Under the pieces are notes generated by a model. It was not told the DNA's origin. It saw only the letters and a program-made list of their open reading frames with translations, and did not search any database. Source: Candidatus Tisiphia endosymbiont of Dioctria linearis (GTDB lineage: Bacteria > Pseudomonadota > Alphaproteobacteria > Rickettsiales > Rickettsiaceae). Taken from it: a DNA stretch of 64,000 bases. The DNA lies in contig NZ_OZ032156.1 in assembly GCF_964026545.1 (NCBI RefSeq), positions 1,302,001 to 1,366,000 on the forward strand, written 5' to 3'. Every line of letters begins with the position of its first letter. The stretch's first letter is position 1. Shown in pieces: positions 50,132 to 59,128 of the stretch. The position numbers and the translations under genes are program-made.

Positions 50132-51091
50132 ATGTTTTTATCAAAATTTCTTGATCCTAAAAATGATTTTTGTTTTCGCCAAATATTTGGTACTGAAAAG
50201 AATAAAGATATACTTGTTCATTTTTTAAATGATGTTCTCAGCCTTGAAGAAAATGAGAAAATAATTAATGTAACGTTTTTACCAACTAACCAAGACCCAG
50301 ATATTGCTGCATATAGGCAATCTATTGTTGATGTGCTATGTCAAGATCAAAACGGTAATCAAATAATCGTAGAGATGCAAGTAAGTAAACATAAAGGATT
50401 TGAAAAAAGAGCCCAATATTATGCAGCTAAAGCATATTCTCAGCAAATACTTGAGGAAGATGAGGAATACAAGAAAATGGCAGTATATGCCAAATTAAAA
50501 GGAGTAATATTTTTAGCAATAGCGGATTTTATGATGTTTGACGATAAAAAACATTGGAAATCAGAGCATCGTCTTTTAGATACAAAGACCTATGCCAATG
50601 ATTTAAAAGATTTTTACTTTGTTTTTTTTGAGTTGACGAAATTTAATAAAAGTATAGAAAATCTAAAAACTATTGAAGAAAAGTGGATGTATTTTTTTAA
50701 GCATGCAGGAGATAGTGCATTAACATTAACAGAAATAGAGCATTTAATAGGTAAGGATGAAATTATTAGGAGAGCCTTTGAGGCTGTAGACCAAGCTAGC
50801 TGGAGTGAAGAAGAATTGCGTACCTATGAGAAAATAACCAAAACTCGTCTTGATAATTTAGCGGTAGAGCAGCAAAAAATTGAAGATGCTGAAGTTAGAG
50901 GGGAAGCTAGAGGGGAAGCTAGAGGCAAAGCTGAAGGCAAAACTGAAGGCAAAGCTGAAGAAAAAATAGCCACGGCAAAAGAAATGTTAATTGATAATGA
51001 ACCAATGGAGAGAATAGTTAAGTATACAAAACTAACTCTTGAAAAAATAAAGAAGTTAAAAGAAGAGATAGAAACGTTAAAAGAAGAATAA
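50132..51091 (+). CDS. Rpn-family PD-(D/E)XK nuclease / recombination-promoting protein
   Basis: 319 residues. The N terminus (FLDPKNDFCFRQIFGTEKNKDILVHFLNDVL in adjoining parts) and the catalytic Asp...ExQ pattern (IVDVLCQDQ, then IIVEMQV, about residues 67-84) define the Rpn/PDDEXK_2 group, proteins that are widespread in Rickettsiales and act as DNases promoting recombination. The C-terminal part holds short Gly-Glu/Gly-Lys-Ala repeats (about nt 50890-50965) and a charged helix, also usual in the group. It interrupts the otherwise continuous portal-to-scaffold gene order, so it is probably a later insertion. The active-site residues are intact. Confidence 0.92.
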   Translation: MFLSKFLDPKNDFCFRQIFGTEKNKDILVHFLNDVLSLEENEKIINVTFLPTNQDPDIAAYRQSIVDVLCQDQNGNQIIVEMQVSKHKGFEKRAQYYAAKAYSQQILEEDEEYKKMAVYAKLKGVIFLAIADFMMFDDKKHWKSEHRLLDTKTYANDLKDFYFVFFELTKFNKSIENLKTIEEKWMYFFKHAGDSALTLTEIEHLIGKDEIIRRAFEAVDQASWSEEELRTYEKITKTRLDNLAVEQQKIEDAEVRGEARGEARGKAEGKTEGKAEEKIATAKEMLIDNEPMERIVKYTKLTLEKIKKLKEEIETLKEE

Positions 51092-51095
51092 GCAG

Positions 51096-51887
51096 ATGAG
51101 CAAAGAACTAATTGCCAATAACTATGAAACTAGCCCTACTTCCTCTGGTAATGACTGGTTAGCTAATATGCCTGAGGAAATACGTAAAGCTGAGTCATTG
51201 GGTAAATTCAAGGATGTATCATCTTTAGCTCAGAGCTATTTGGAAGCAGAGAAAAGTTTGAATCAGCGAGTTGCTGTGCCAAAAGATGACAGCTCTGATG
51301 AGGAGTGGCATAAATTTTACTGTCGGCTTGGATTGCCTGAAGATAAGAAATATACTGATAAACGATCCAAGGAAGATGAGGAGTATTTAACTCGTTATGA
51401 GGACATGTTTTACCAAAGCGGATTATCTAAAAGGCAAGGGGCAAAGCTGCTTAATTCACTGTATGGTTTTTCGCAGGATTTGCAGAAACAGCAACAAAAT
51501 GCTATTGAGCAAACACGTCACTCTCACATTGATTGGCTGAAAAATACTTATGGTAATGCCTTTGATAATAAAATGACAGTGATGCAGGCAGCCTTATCTA
51601 AGTTTGGTACTAAGGAATTGGCTGGATTAATTGAAGATTCGCATTATGCACCAGCTCTAGTAGATTTATTAGTACGAGTCGGTGAAACTTTAAAATCCGA
51701 CTCGTTAGTAACTGGTAAAGAGCTGCCAACAATTAATAATCGAGACGGGGCATTAGCAGAGATAGAAAAACTTGAATCTGATCCTGAGTTTGTGGTAAAA
51801 TTAAGGAGTAAAGACCATACGGGACATGAGCAAGCTGTTAAACGTAGGGAACAATTATATAAAATCGCTTATGATAAAAAACAATAG
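51096..51887 (+). CDS. Probable phage capsid scaffolding protein
   Basis: 263 residues, acidic and helical, with LANMPEEIRKAESLGKFKDVSSLAQSYLEAEK in adjoining parts and a glycine-free coiled-coil middle. Podovirus scaffold proteins begin with this kind of KFKDVSSLAQSYLEAEKSL segment and precede the major capsid gene, as here. The C terminus is basic (VKRREQLYKIAYDKKQ), which suits binding to capsid protein. The TAG stop overlaps the first bases of a palindromic element, so the element may have replaced the native end. Confidence 0.82.
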   Translation: MSKELIANNYETSPTSSGNDWLANMPEEIRKAESLGKFKDVSSLAQSYLEAEKSLNQRVAVPKDDSSDEEWHKFYCRLGLPEDKKYTDKRSKEDEEYLTRYEDMFYQSGLSKRQGAKLLNSLYGFSQDLQKQQQNAIEQTRHSHIDWLKNTYGNAFDNKMTVMQAALSKFGTKELAGLIEDSHYAPALVDLLVRVGETLKSDSLVTGKELPTINNRDGALAEIEKLESDPEFVVKLRSKDHTGHEQAVKRREQLYKIAYDKKQ

Positions 51888-52030
51888 ACTTCCTGCATAA
51901 GTCAATCTAGTTGGTGATTTTGTCGTCGAAACTCGCCTCCGTTCCTCACGTACGTTTATGTACGCTGCGGTACTCGGCTTCGTTTCTCCTAAAAATCCCT
52001 CAACTATCTTTGACTTATGCAGGGAAGTCT
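51886..52030. repeat. Rickettsia-type palindromic element, family 1, intergenic copy
   Basis: 145 bp with near-perfect inverted ends (AGACTTCC-TGCATAAGTCAA against its complement at 52010-52030) and an inner GC-rich palindromic part around CGTACG. The reverse complement matches 57208-57351, where the same sequence is inside a gene. It lies between the scaffold and capsid genes and begins at the scaffold stop. Confidence 0.85.
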
Positions 52031-52140
52031 AATAAAAAATAACGTAACCAACCAATCATTAAAGTTATGATGTAGGTGACAACTCATTTAAGGCTGCAAC
52101 TTCGCAATAACCTAATCATAAAAGAGCCACTAATAGCATA

Positions 52141-52266
52141 ATACTCTTCTGCTTTGAAGAATTGGCTTCGTAAAACTACGGGTAATTCGCGTACTCACGT
52201 ACTAAATGTACGCTCCGCTCGCTCACCCCTTGTTTTACACTCCAATTCTCCAAATCATTTGAGTAT
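52141..52266. repeat. Rickettsia-type palindromic element, family 2, intergenic copy
   Basis: 126 bp, palindromic ends (ATACTC...GAGTAT) with inner inverted parts around GAGCG and CGTACT. Its reverse complement matches 62375-62500, which lies in frame inside a large phage gene. It sits 110 bp after the family-1 element in the same intergenic gap. Confidence 0.85.
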
Positions 52267-52312
52267 AGTTGTATCGTGCTTTAAATATTGATAGATTATT
52301 TGAGGAGGAAAT

Positions 52313-53656
52313 ATGGAACAAATAACAGATGGTCTTAAAGAACAATTTGCCAAAAATATCAACCTAGTTATTCAACAAGAAGGTTCTAAACTACGAAAAT
52401 GCATTACTAATGGTACGCAGGATACTGAGGTAATTAGCTTTGAGTCAATGACTACCCACGAGGTGGAGAGTAGAACTAGACACCCCGTTGATCATAACGA
52501 TTTGCATGGGCATTATGCTAATGATGGAGACCGTGACAGACTAGAACAAATAGAATTTAAAATACCAACTATTTCAAGACGGTTTTTGACAGCTTCCGCC
52601 TATCATTGGAACGCTACTATGGATAGGAACGATAAGCTAAACCTATTAACCGATCCCACCTCACATTTTCCTAAAATGGCAGGTTGGGCAATGGGTAGGC
52701 AACAAGACCGGGTAATTATTAGTGCTTTTGCCAGTCCTGTCAGAGCAGGACGGACAGGCAACAATGTGATTAACTTTGACGTAGCTAATAATGTGGTACC
52801 AGTAGGAATTAGGGTTACGGATAGCAATTTAACCTTAAATGCTCAAGCTGCAGTTGCTGCCAACAGAGCTGTCATTAACTCGAAAAGAGCCGGGCTAACA
52901 GTTGATAAATTAATCAAAGCTCATCATATCTTAAAAAAACGCTCTTTTGGCATGTATGAAAAATTATACTTACTATGCTCAAGCAATCAAATCTCAGACT
53001 TACTACGTGACCCGCAAATTACCAATTATGACTATAATAACGTTAGAGCTTTAGTAAGCGGTGAAGTTAATAGTTTCTTAGGATTTACCTTTATTACTAG
53101 TGAGATGTTGGGTGGTATATTTGATAATACTGGGGATGCGAATCAATCTAGATATGCTGTTAAAGATTGCTATGCCTTTAATGAAGGAGCTATAAGATTC
53201 AACACGGTCAGTGGTTCTAATAAGAAGGGTATTGAAGAGCTAGTACAATACCACTATGCCAAGGTATTATATTACAGTGAAGCTTTTGGAGCTAGCCGCG
53301 ATAATGAACAAGCAGTAGTAGTAATAAAATGTTTAGAGAATTACGATCGTAGCAGCCATCATGGTATATTGTGGCAAGCAGTAGCCAATGAAAATCACAA
53401 GAGAGGTGTGCATAGTATAACAATGCCATGGCAGATGTTTGGCAATCAATGTCGGAATATAGATAATACAGAGGATATTGATAATAATGCTCTAGCAGTA
53501 ATTGCCAACGACAATTTAGCTACTAGGGTACGAGGGCTTGGCATGAGAAGAGCGGCAGCCGGTGTTGCTGCTGTTGATGTTGGTATTGATGCTGATATTG
53601 TTGAGGATGATGACTTTGTTGGTGGTGTTGTTGAGAGTGAGCATGAAGATGGGTAA
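52313..53656 (+). CDS. Phage major capsid protein
   Basis: 447 residues, preceded by GAGGAGGAAAT, the best ribosome-binding site in the block, which suits a highly made protein. Features such as HPVDHNDLHGHYANDGDR, KIPTISRRFLTASAYHWNATMD and the position after the scaffold gene fit the major capsid protein of Bordetella-type short-tailed phages. The C terminus is acidic and low complexity (about residues 420-447). It would form the HK97-like shell. The frame is full length. Two palindromic elements lie immediately upstream and may have displaced a native promoter. Confidence 0.88.
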   Translation: MEQITDGLKEQFAKNINLVIQQEGSKLRKCITNGTQDTEVISFESMTTHEVESRTRHPVDHNDLHGHYANDGDRDRLEQIEFKIPTISRRFLTASAYHWNATMDRNDKLNLLTDPTSHFPKMAGWAMGRQQDRVIISAFASPVRAGRTGNNVINFDVANNVVPVGIRVTDSNLTLNAQAAVAANRAVINSKRAGLTVDKLIKAHHILKKRSFGMYEKLYLLCSSNQISDLLRDPQITNYDYNNVRALVSGEVNSFLGFTFITSEMLGGIFDNTGDANQSRYAVKDCYAFNEGAIRFNTVSGSNKKGIEELVQYHYAKVLYYSEAFGASRDNEQAVVVIKCLENYDRSSHHGILWQAVANENHKRGVHSITMPWQMFGNQCRNIDNTEDIDNNALAVIANDNLATRVRGLGMRRAAAGVAAVDVGIDADIVEDDDFVGGVVESEHEDG

Positions 53657-53695
53657 CTACAAAATTTATTCAATAAACTTCCTGGTGTAACTACC

Positions 53696-54256
53696 GTGAA
53701 ATATGAAATTATCAAGAAGGCAGTAGTACTACTTGGGTCAAATGTTGGTATTAGTAGCATTGGTGGCGGTAGAGTATCAAAAGCCGAGGAATTATGTGAG
53801 GAATTTGTTAACCCTGCTATTGAAGATACTATATTAATGGTTAAATGGTCGTTTGCCTTACGGAGAGTTGATAATATTGAAGGTAATAGACAAAACTTCA
53901 CTAAAATACCGAATATTGATGATTGTATTAAATGTGCAGTAATAGTACCATCTAATCTACAATTTTATACGGAAGCAGGTAGGATTTACTTTAAGGGAGG
54001 TAAACTTACCTCGCTGTTTTACTACAGCAGAAATATTGTTGATAATTTACTAAATAACGATACGACTATTTGGCAACAAGTGCCTGAGAGCTTTAAGTTA
54101 TTAGCAGCTTTATCGTTAGCCTCACAAGTATCATTTGCTATGTATTCAGATAGTGTGTTTGCTGATGGACTAAAGAAACAATATTTAATCAAATTAGAAG
54201 AAACAAGAAGAATTTATTCAGCTGATTATAACCTAATTAATTCCGGCGAAGTATGA
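53696..54256 (+). CDS. Tail tubular protein A-like adaptor (gp11-like)
   Basis: 186 residues, GTG start. The helical N terminus (IIKKAVVLLGSNVGI, AEELCEEFVNPAIEDTILMVKWSFALRR) and C-terminal PESFKLLAALSLASQVSFAMY match the head-tail adaptor/tail tubular protein A class of podoviruses, which joins the portal to the nozzle. The order capsid, tail A, tail B is the normal one for such phages. The reading frame is intact. The GTG start is used because no in-frame ATG precedes the conserved part. Confidence 0.78.
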   Translation: MKYEIIKKAVVLLGSNVGISSIGGGRVSKAEELCEEFVNPAIEDTILMVKWSFALRRVDNIEGNRQNFTKIPNIDDCIKCAVIVPSNLQFYTEAGRIYFKGGKLTSLFYYSRNIVDNLLNNDTTIWQQVPESFKLLAALSLASQVSFAMYSDSVFADGLKKQYLIKLEETRRIYSADYNLINSGEV

Positions 54257-54474
54257 TTAGAACATAACTTTTTTAATAATATTGCATAAAAATAGAAAAT
54301 AATTGATTGACAGGCAACTATAGGTAGAATATATAATATTAATATAACTAATAATTAATAGGAACCATAATGTTTGCTGACAAAAATGAAAGCCGCCTTG
54401 AATTTTTGTCAGTTCATTATTTATGCACTCTTTTAAGAATTGTGCTAACAATTTTTAAAAGAGTGGGAGAAATT
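54257..54474. other. Intergenic region with phage promoter-like repeat
   Basis: 218 bp without a supported gene. It holds the second copy of the 41-bp promoter-like repeat and, near the end, GGGAG just before the tail B start. A perfect-looking ATG at 54370 in frame with tail B is not preferred because the sequence behind it is unlike the family. Confidence 0.5.
54290..54330 (+). promoter_or_regulatory. Phage promoter-like repeat, copy 2
   Basis: Matches 44638-44678 at about 37 of 41 positions, with TTGACA at 54307-54312 and TATATA/TATAAT-like bases 17-19 bp downstream. It lies ~145 bp before the tail B start. Confidence 0.55.
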
Positions 54475-57400
54475 ATGCAACAAGAACAATTTGTTTATTC
54501 GCAAAAAAACAACTTTTCAGGTGGTGAGCTAACTCCGACCATTGAAGGTAGAACTGAGCTGGCATTGTATCAGAATGGCGTTAAGAAGCTGATTAACTTT
54601 ATGCTACTGCCGTCAGGTGGCATTATGCGTAGACATGGTACACAATTTGTTCATTTATTCGATAATAATGTACCAAAGAAGATGGCAGCCGTGATGTTTT
54701 CAAGGAAATTGTCCTACTTGCTAGTTTTTGAATCCCATAATTTACATACTAACTGCTTATTTTTTGTTGGCGGTGAGTTATTGCTAACCAATAAAATTAT
54801 TAAAGATGATGGGCAAGATTTTCATTTTTGTCCTAAGGATTTCTCTTATGTAGTATTTCAAGGAATTGCTTATATCTCCTTTGGTGATAAGAGACCAATC
54901 TTTTAAATTCTCCATTGACCCACAAGTTGTTGAGCAATTTTACCAACATATTGAAGAGCAGGCAAGAAAGAGATAGGTAGAATATGGTGAAAGAGCCGAG
55001 ATAGCCTCTAGTAGTAGCTATGAGCTAGCCAGCAATTTTCCTGGTAAAGAGAAGATGTTTATTATCGAACCACTGAAATGCCAAGTTAATTATTTTACTG
55101 TAGGGCAAACCGGATATAATACCATACAAAAACCTTTTAATGAGGTAATCTATGGGGCAGAAGTAGATAAAATTAACGATACACTAAAAACCCTTTACCA
55201 GCAAGCAGCAAGTTTATCATATACTAAAGAATCTCCCATCTACCAAGCCAAGCAAGAGAAATTATATTGTACTTCAGTGGTTACTTTTGAAAACCGATTA
55301 TGGTGCTTTGGAGTTAATAAAAATATTCATTCAATTTGGGCAAGCTATAAGGGAGATTTTAGTGATTTTAGGATGGCATATAGAACCCTGCTAGAGGCTC
55401 GTAATCCTTTAAGTGCTTTTTCGGCAACTTTCTCCTCTTCAACTTTTGATAATGTCCTATGGTCAGTGCCTTTTGCCGATGAATTATTATTAGGCACTAG
55501 TGATGGTATTTATTTAGTGAAAGAAGGAGATCGAGCTAAGGGAGAATTTGTCAAAATCCATAAGGAGATTGAGCTACCAATATCACCACTGAAACCAGTA
55601 ATAATCGGTAAGACCATCTTTTTTGTTGAAGGTAATGGTTGTAAAATTAATAGTTTGTATTATTCACAAGAAAAAGGTGGTTTTCAGATATCAGACATCA
55701 CTGCCTATGCTGAGCATATATTTGCTGGTGGCATTAGACAAATTGTCGGCTGTAATAGTCCCTTTTCAATGATAGTGGCAGTGTTAAAAAATGGCTCTTT
55801 TGCTAGTTTTATCTATTCACATGATTTAAAAATTATGGGTTGGTTGCAACATTAGCTAGGTGGTAATGGTCAAGTATTAGGCATTACGCCAATCTATGCT
55901 GAAAGTGCCGATATGTTATATTTGCATGTTAGGAGAAGTGATGATACTGGCATAAGCAGTAAGGAATATCTAGAAGTACTGCAAACTCGCTATTTTTCTG
56001 CTAAGCATTTCGTTACCGATAAAGCCGTTTATGCTGACTGTCACGTTAATATCCAACAGCCCGGAGAGAATGCCGCTTATCGGTCAATGATACAAGCATT
56101 AAAGGACGATAGTGCTTATGAGTTTAGAGGTGATATAACCAAATTAGAGCATATTGTACAAGCTCAAGCAGAAACTATCCTAAAACTTAAGTTAGATAAT
56201 GTTGGTAATTCTTTTAAATACAAAAACAAGCTAATTGCTAATTATGATGAATATAGACCCGAAATAGAGAGTTTTTTACAAAAATATTATCAAAATTATT
56301 TGCCTAAGATTATGAATATTTTGGCGATATCTTTTGCCTATCATCGAATATTTTCGCGTATTTATGCGGAATTAGACAATATATTTTTAAATAATCCTGA
56401 AAGCTTTGTGACAATCGAGCAATTATTATATGATGGTGAGCGGCTTGGTGGGGATATTATTGAAGCGGTAGAAGGACTAAATGAAGATGATGTACCAGCT
56501 ATTTTAAGAGATGGTGGCTTAATGGAATATCTGCCTAATAGTGCTTTTTCTTTCCGTCCAACTATTTGTTTGCAAATAAAAAAGCTAAATACCGATCTAA
56601 TTAGGTTAATTGCTGGTACGGTGCAAGATATTCTAAAAAATGCTAAGTCAAATATCGATTCACAATTTGAAATAAGTAAAGAAATACAAGAGATGCGATC
56701 AGCGGTTAGCCATATCAATAAGAGAATATTGCTATATTATGCCCAGCATGATAGCGATAAAAAATGTGGACTGCTAGTTAATTTAAAAAAGTTTTTTGCC
56801 AAAACTGGAGTGGATTTTTACCCAGAATTGCTAAATATCGCTCATCCAGAACTTACTAAATATATATTTGGTGAGCAAAGCAAACAATTAATTAGCCAGC
56901 AAATTACTGAATTTGACCAACATACTAACAGGCAACAAATAAATGATAAATTATCAACTATTACCAATCAATTAATCGATAAATTACAACAAATACATAA
57001 TGACAACAAGATTAATGAGCTAACCAATTTTAAGAGGCGAGAAGAAATAGTTGTTTGTCTAAGAAGTATCATACTCGATAAACCATTAAGTAAAGATGTT
57101 CGAGAATATATTTTGTCTGATAGTTTTAGTCAAACTATCGATAATGTTGTAGATGAAGTAGCTAACAGAATTGCCACAACAATGGTAAGAGAGTGCGGCT
57201 CCTCATTAGACTTCCTGGATAAGTCAGAGATAGTTGAGGGATTTTTAGGAAAAACGAAGCCGAGTACCGCAGCGTACATAGACGTACGTGAGGAACGAAG
57301 GCGAGTTTCGACGACAAAATCACCAACTAGATTGAGTTATCCAGGAAGTCTATTATCGTCCTCTAGAGCGTCGGTATATAGTGAAGAAGATTATACTGAA

Positions 57401-58231
57401 CCACTAGCGGATAAAATATTTGAGCAAATGCAAGAACTCAAAGAAGGGCTAGCTTATTTGCAGCGGAACATTATTGAGTATTGTCAGTTAATTATGCCGA
57501 GCTTTCATCCAGCTTTACTGAAAGATATTCTTGAAGATGAGAAGAGCATAAAATTAGAGAAATATTTACTTTTATCAAAAAGATATTTTCCTGTTTTTAA
57601 AAAACTATTTCCTGATATTGGTGGTTATGAATTAAGTAGTATAGCTCGCAACTGTCTGCCATCATTCCAGCAAATAAATATTGCCACTATATTACCAATC
57701 TTTCAGAAAATAGCCGTGTCTATTATTGGTGATGAAGAATTACATGATTTACGAATTATCGATAATGAGCTGATTAAGCTAAAACATCCAGTAAGACATT
57801 TGTCGGTAGGCTTTCCTTATTCTTCGATATTACAGACTTTTCCCCTGATATTCCCAGATGAAGTAGAACATACTCCGAAAAAAGATGCGGAACTTGGCTT
57901 GAAGGTCTTTAATAGTAAAGGTGGTTATATTGAAGAAAGGCTTGATAATGGGCAAATAGATAGGCAACATATTAATAGTAGATATGTAGATAGTGATGCA
58001 TTGATTAGATTGGTTAATGATAAGAAATATTTAACAACATCAACAGCTACTAAACAAGCATGTGACTTATTTACCACTCCCTATCAATCAGGTTGGATAA
58101 ATTTCATTATGCACGGGGAAATTAAAACTGATATTGATGTTACTTTTAAGGTCGATAAACCTTATCCGGTTAGTATATTAAAAATCTATGCTAAGGCAAA
58201 AATCTTGCCAAATTATAAGGGTAGTGGATGA
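54475..58231 (+). pseudogene. Tail tubular protein B-like gene, broken, with large helical insertion
   Basis: The start at 54475 follows GGGAG and gives QKNNFSGGELTPTIEGRTEL and the GGIMRRHGT motif of the nozzle protein family. Three lesions are visible: one extra T near 54901-54904 shifts the frame (removing it restores IFKFSIDP), and in-frame TAG stops lie at 54974-54976 and 55853-55855. The remaining parts (55055-55855 and 55913-58231) are in one frame and still contain family motifs (YGAEVDKINDT region, WCFGVNKN, LGGNGQVLGI, HLSVGFPYSSILQTFPL). About 56050-57750 encodes ~565 helical residues not expected in this beta-rich protein, and this part contains an in-frame palindromic element. 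The intact protein would be the tail nozzle. Recoding of the stops is unlikely because a frameshift is also present. Confidence 0.82.
57208..57351 (+). repeat. Rickettsia-type palindromic element, family 1, in-frame coding copy
   Basis: 144 bp, exactly 48 codons, inserted without breaking the reading frame of the tail B insertion domain. The ends AGACTTCCTGGAT and ATCCAGGAAGTCT are perfect inverted repeats. It is the reverse complement of the intergenic copy at 51886-52030 with some substitutions. Confidence 0.88.
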
Positions 58232-58455
58232 ATAAGCGAGAGACCCCCACTAACCACAAGGGTCATAACGCCGACCGAGTTCCCCAGTCCAAGTACCAAT
58301 CGGATAATGCCCTATTCTTCGAAAGAATCGACTGCTAAAAATACCTCCCGTTAGGCAGATTTTTCAGCACATTACACAACTAATACTAGTTATAGTATAA
58401 CATATTTTTGCAATAAATTAAATAGCTAAAAATCTTTAAACGGTAAAAAATAGCA
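58232..58455. other. Intergenic stretch, GC-richer, possibly structured
   Basis: The first ~140 bp are clearly more GC-rich than the surroundings and have several short inverted repeats: ATTCTT/AAGAAT around CGA near 58310-58326, and GCTAAAAAT / ATTTTTCAGC near 58334-58368. The second could be a terminator-like hairpin for the tail gene. I cannot assign the rest to a known element. Confidence 0.4.
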
Positions 58456-59022
58456 ATGTTTGATCTCCTAAATTTTTTCTCGAGTAAAGAGAGTATATTT
58501 GCTACAGGAGCCTCTTTGTTTAATACTTATGCTCAACTCAGGAGTAACAAAGAGAAAACCAAGCAAGCCTTATATGAGCAGCAGCATTTGTTGAGGCAGC
58601 AACAGGAGAATGTCAGGTTTGACCGTCAACAACTAATCGAAAGAACGGCGGAATATGGAGCAATATCAAGTTATCATGTCGATATGCTGAGGCAGGAGCA
58701 GTTATATAATCGCCAACAATTGGGCTATAATATCCTGAAAACTGGTATTGGTATAACTGGCACTGATTCAGCTGGTTTATTACTACGACATATGGCTTAT
58801 ATGGATGAGATGAAGGCAAGAAGTGTAGAAGCTGAACATTTTCACCAAAGACCAAGATCAAACTTAAATACGGCAATGATTGATTTAAACAAGGAGGCAA
58901 TTAACCGTAATATTGCTTCGATCAGGTCAGCTTCACCTTGGCAGAATCTTGGTACGGTTTTAAGCGGAGTATCTGATCTGGCTAGGATATCAAGAATTAA
59001 CGAAGGTATAATAGACAAGTAA
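58456..59022 (+). CDS. Internal virion protein, gp14-like
   Basis: 188 residues. A hydrophobic N terminus (SIFATGASLFNTYAQL) is followed by a Gln-rich coiled coil (about 35-85) and a second helical part with GIGITGTDSAGLLLRHMAYMDE. This layout and the position after the tail nozzle gene match the smallest of the three T7-type ejected core proteins (gp14), which forms a channel in the outer membrane. The frame is intact. Confidence 0.68.
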   Translation: MFDLLNFFSSKESIFATGASLFNTYAQLRSNKEKTKQALYEQQHLLRQQQENVRFDRQQLIERTAEYGAISSYHVDMLRQEQLYNRQQLGYNILKTGIGITGTDSAGLLLRHMAYMDEMKARSVEAEHFHQRPRSNLNTAMIDLNKEAINRNIASIRSASPWQNLGTVLSGVSDLARISRINEGIIDK

Positions 59023-59128
59023 AAAATAAGAATACCGCAAAAATAATGGCAATAGCTATTAGTGGATTATAAAAATCTGTTATATTTATAGATATAACTA
59101 AAGTTTAATAAAAAAGTGACTAAATAAG

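Noticed and set aside
53446..53901. 151-codon minus-strand frame
   Set aside because: It is antisense to the capsid C terminus and the tail A start; low-complexity Ser/Thr/Ala composition.
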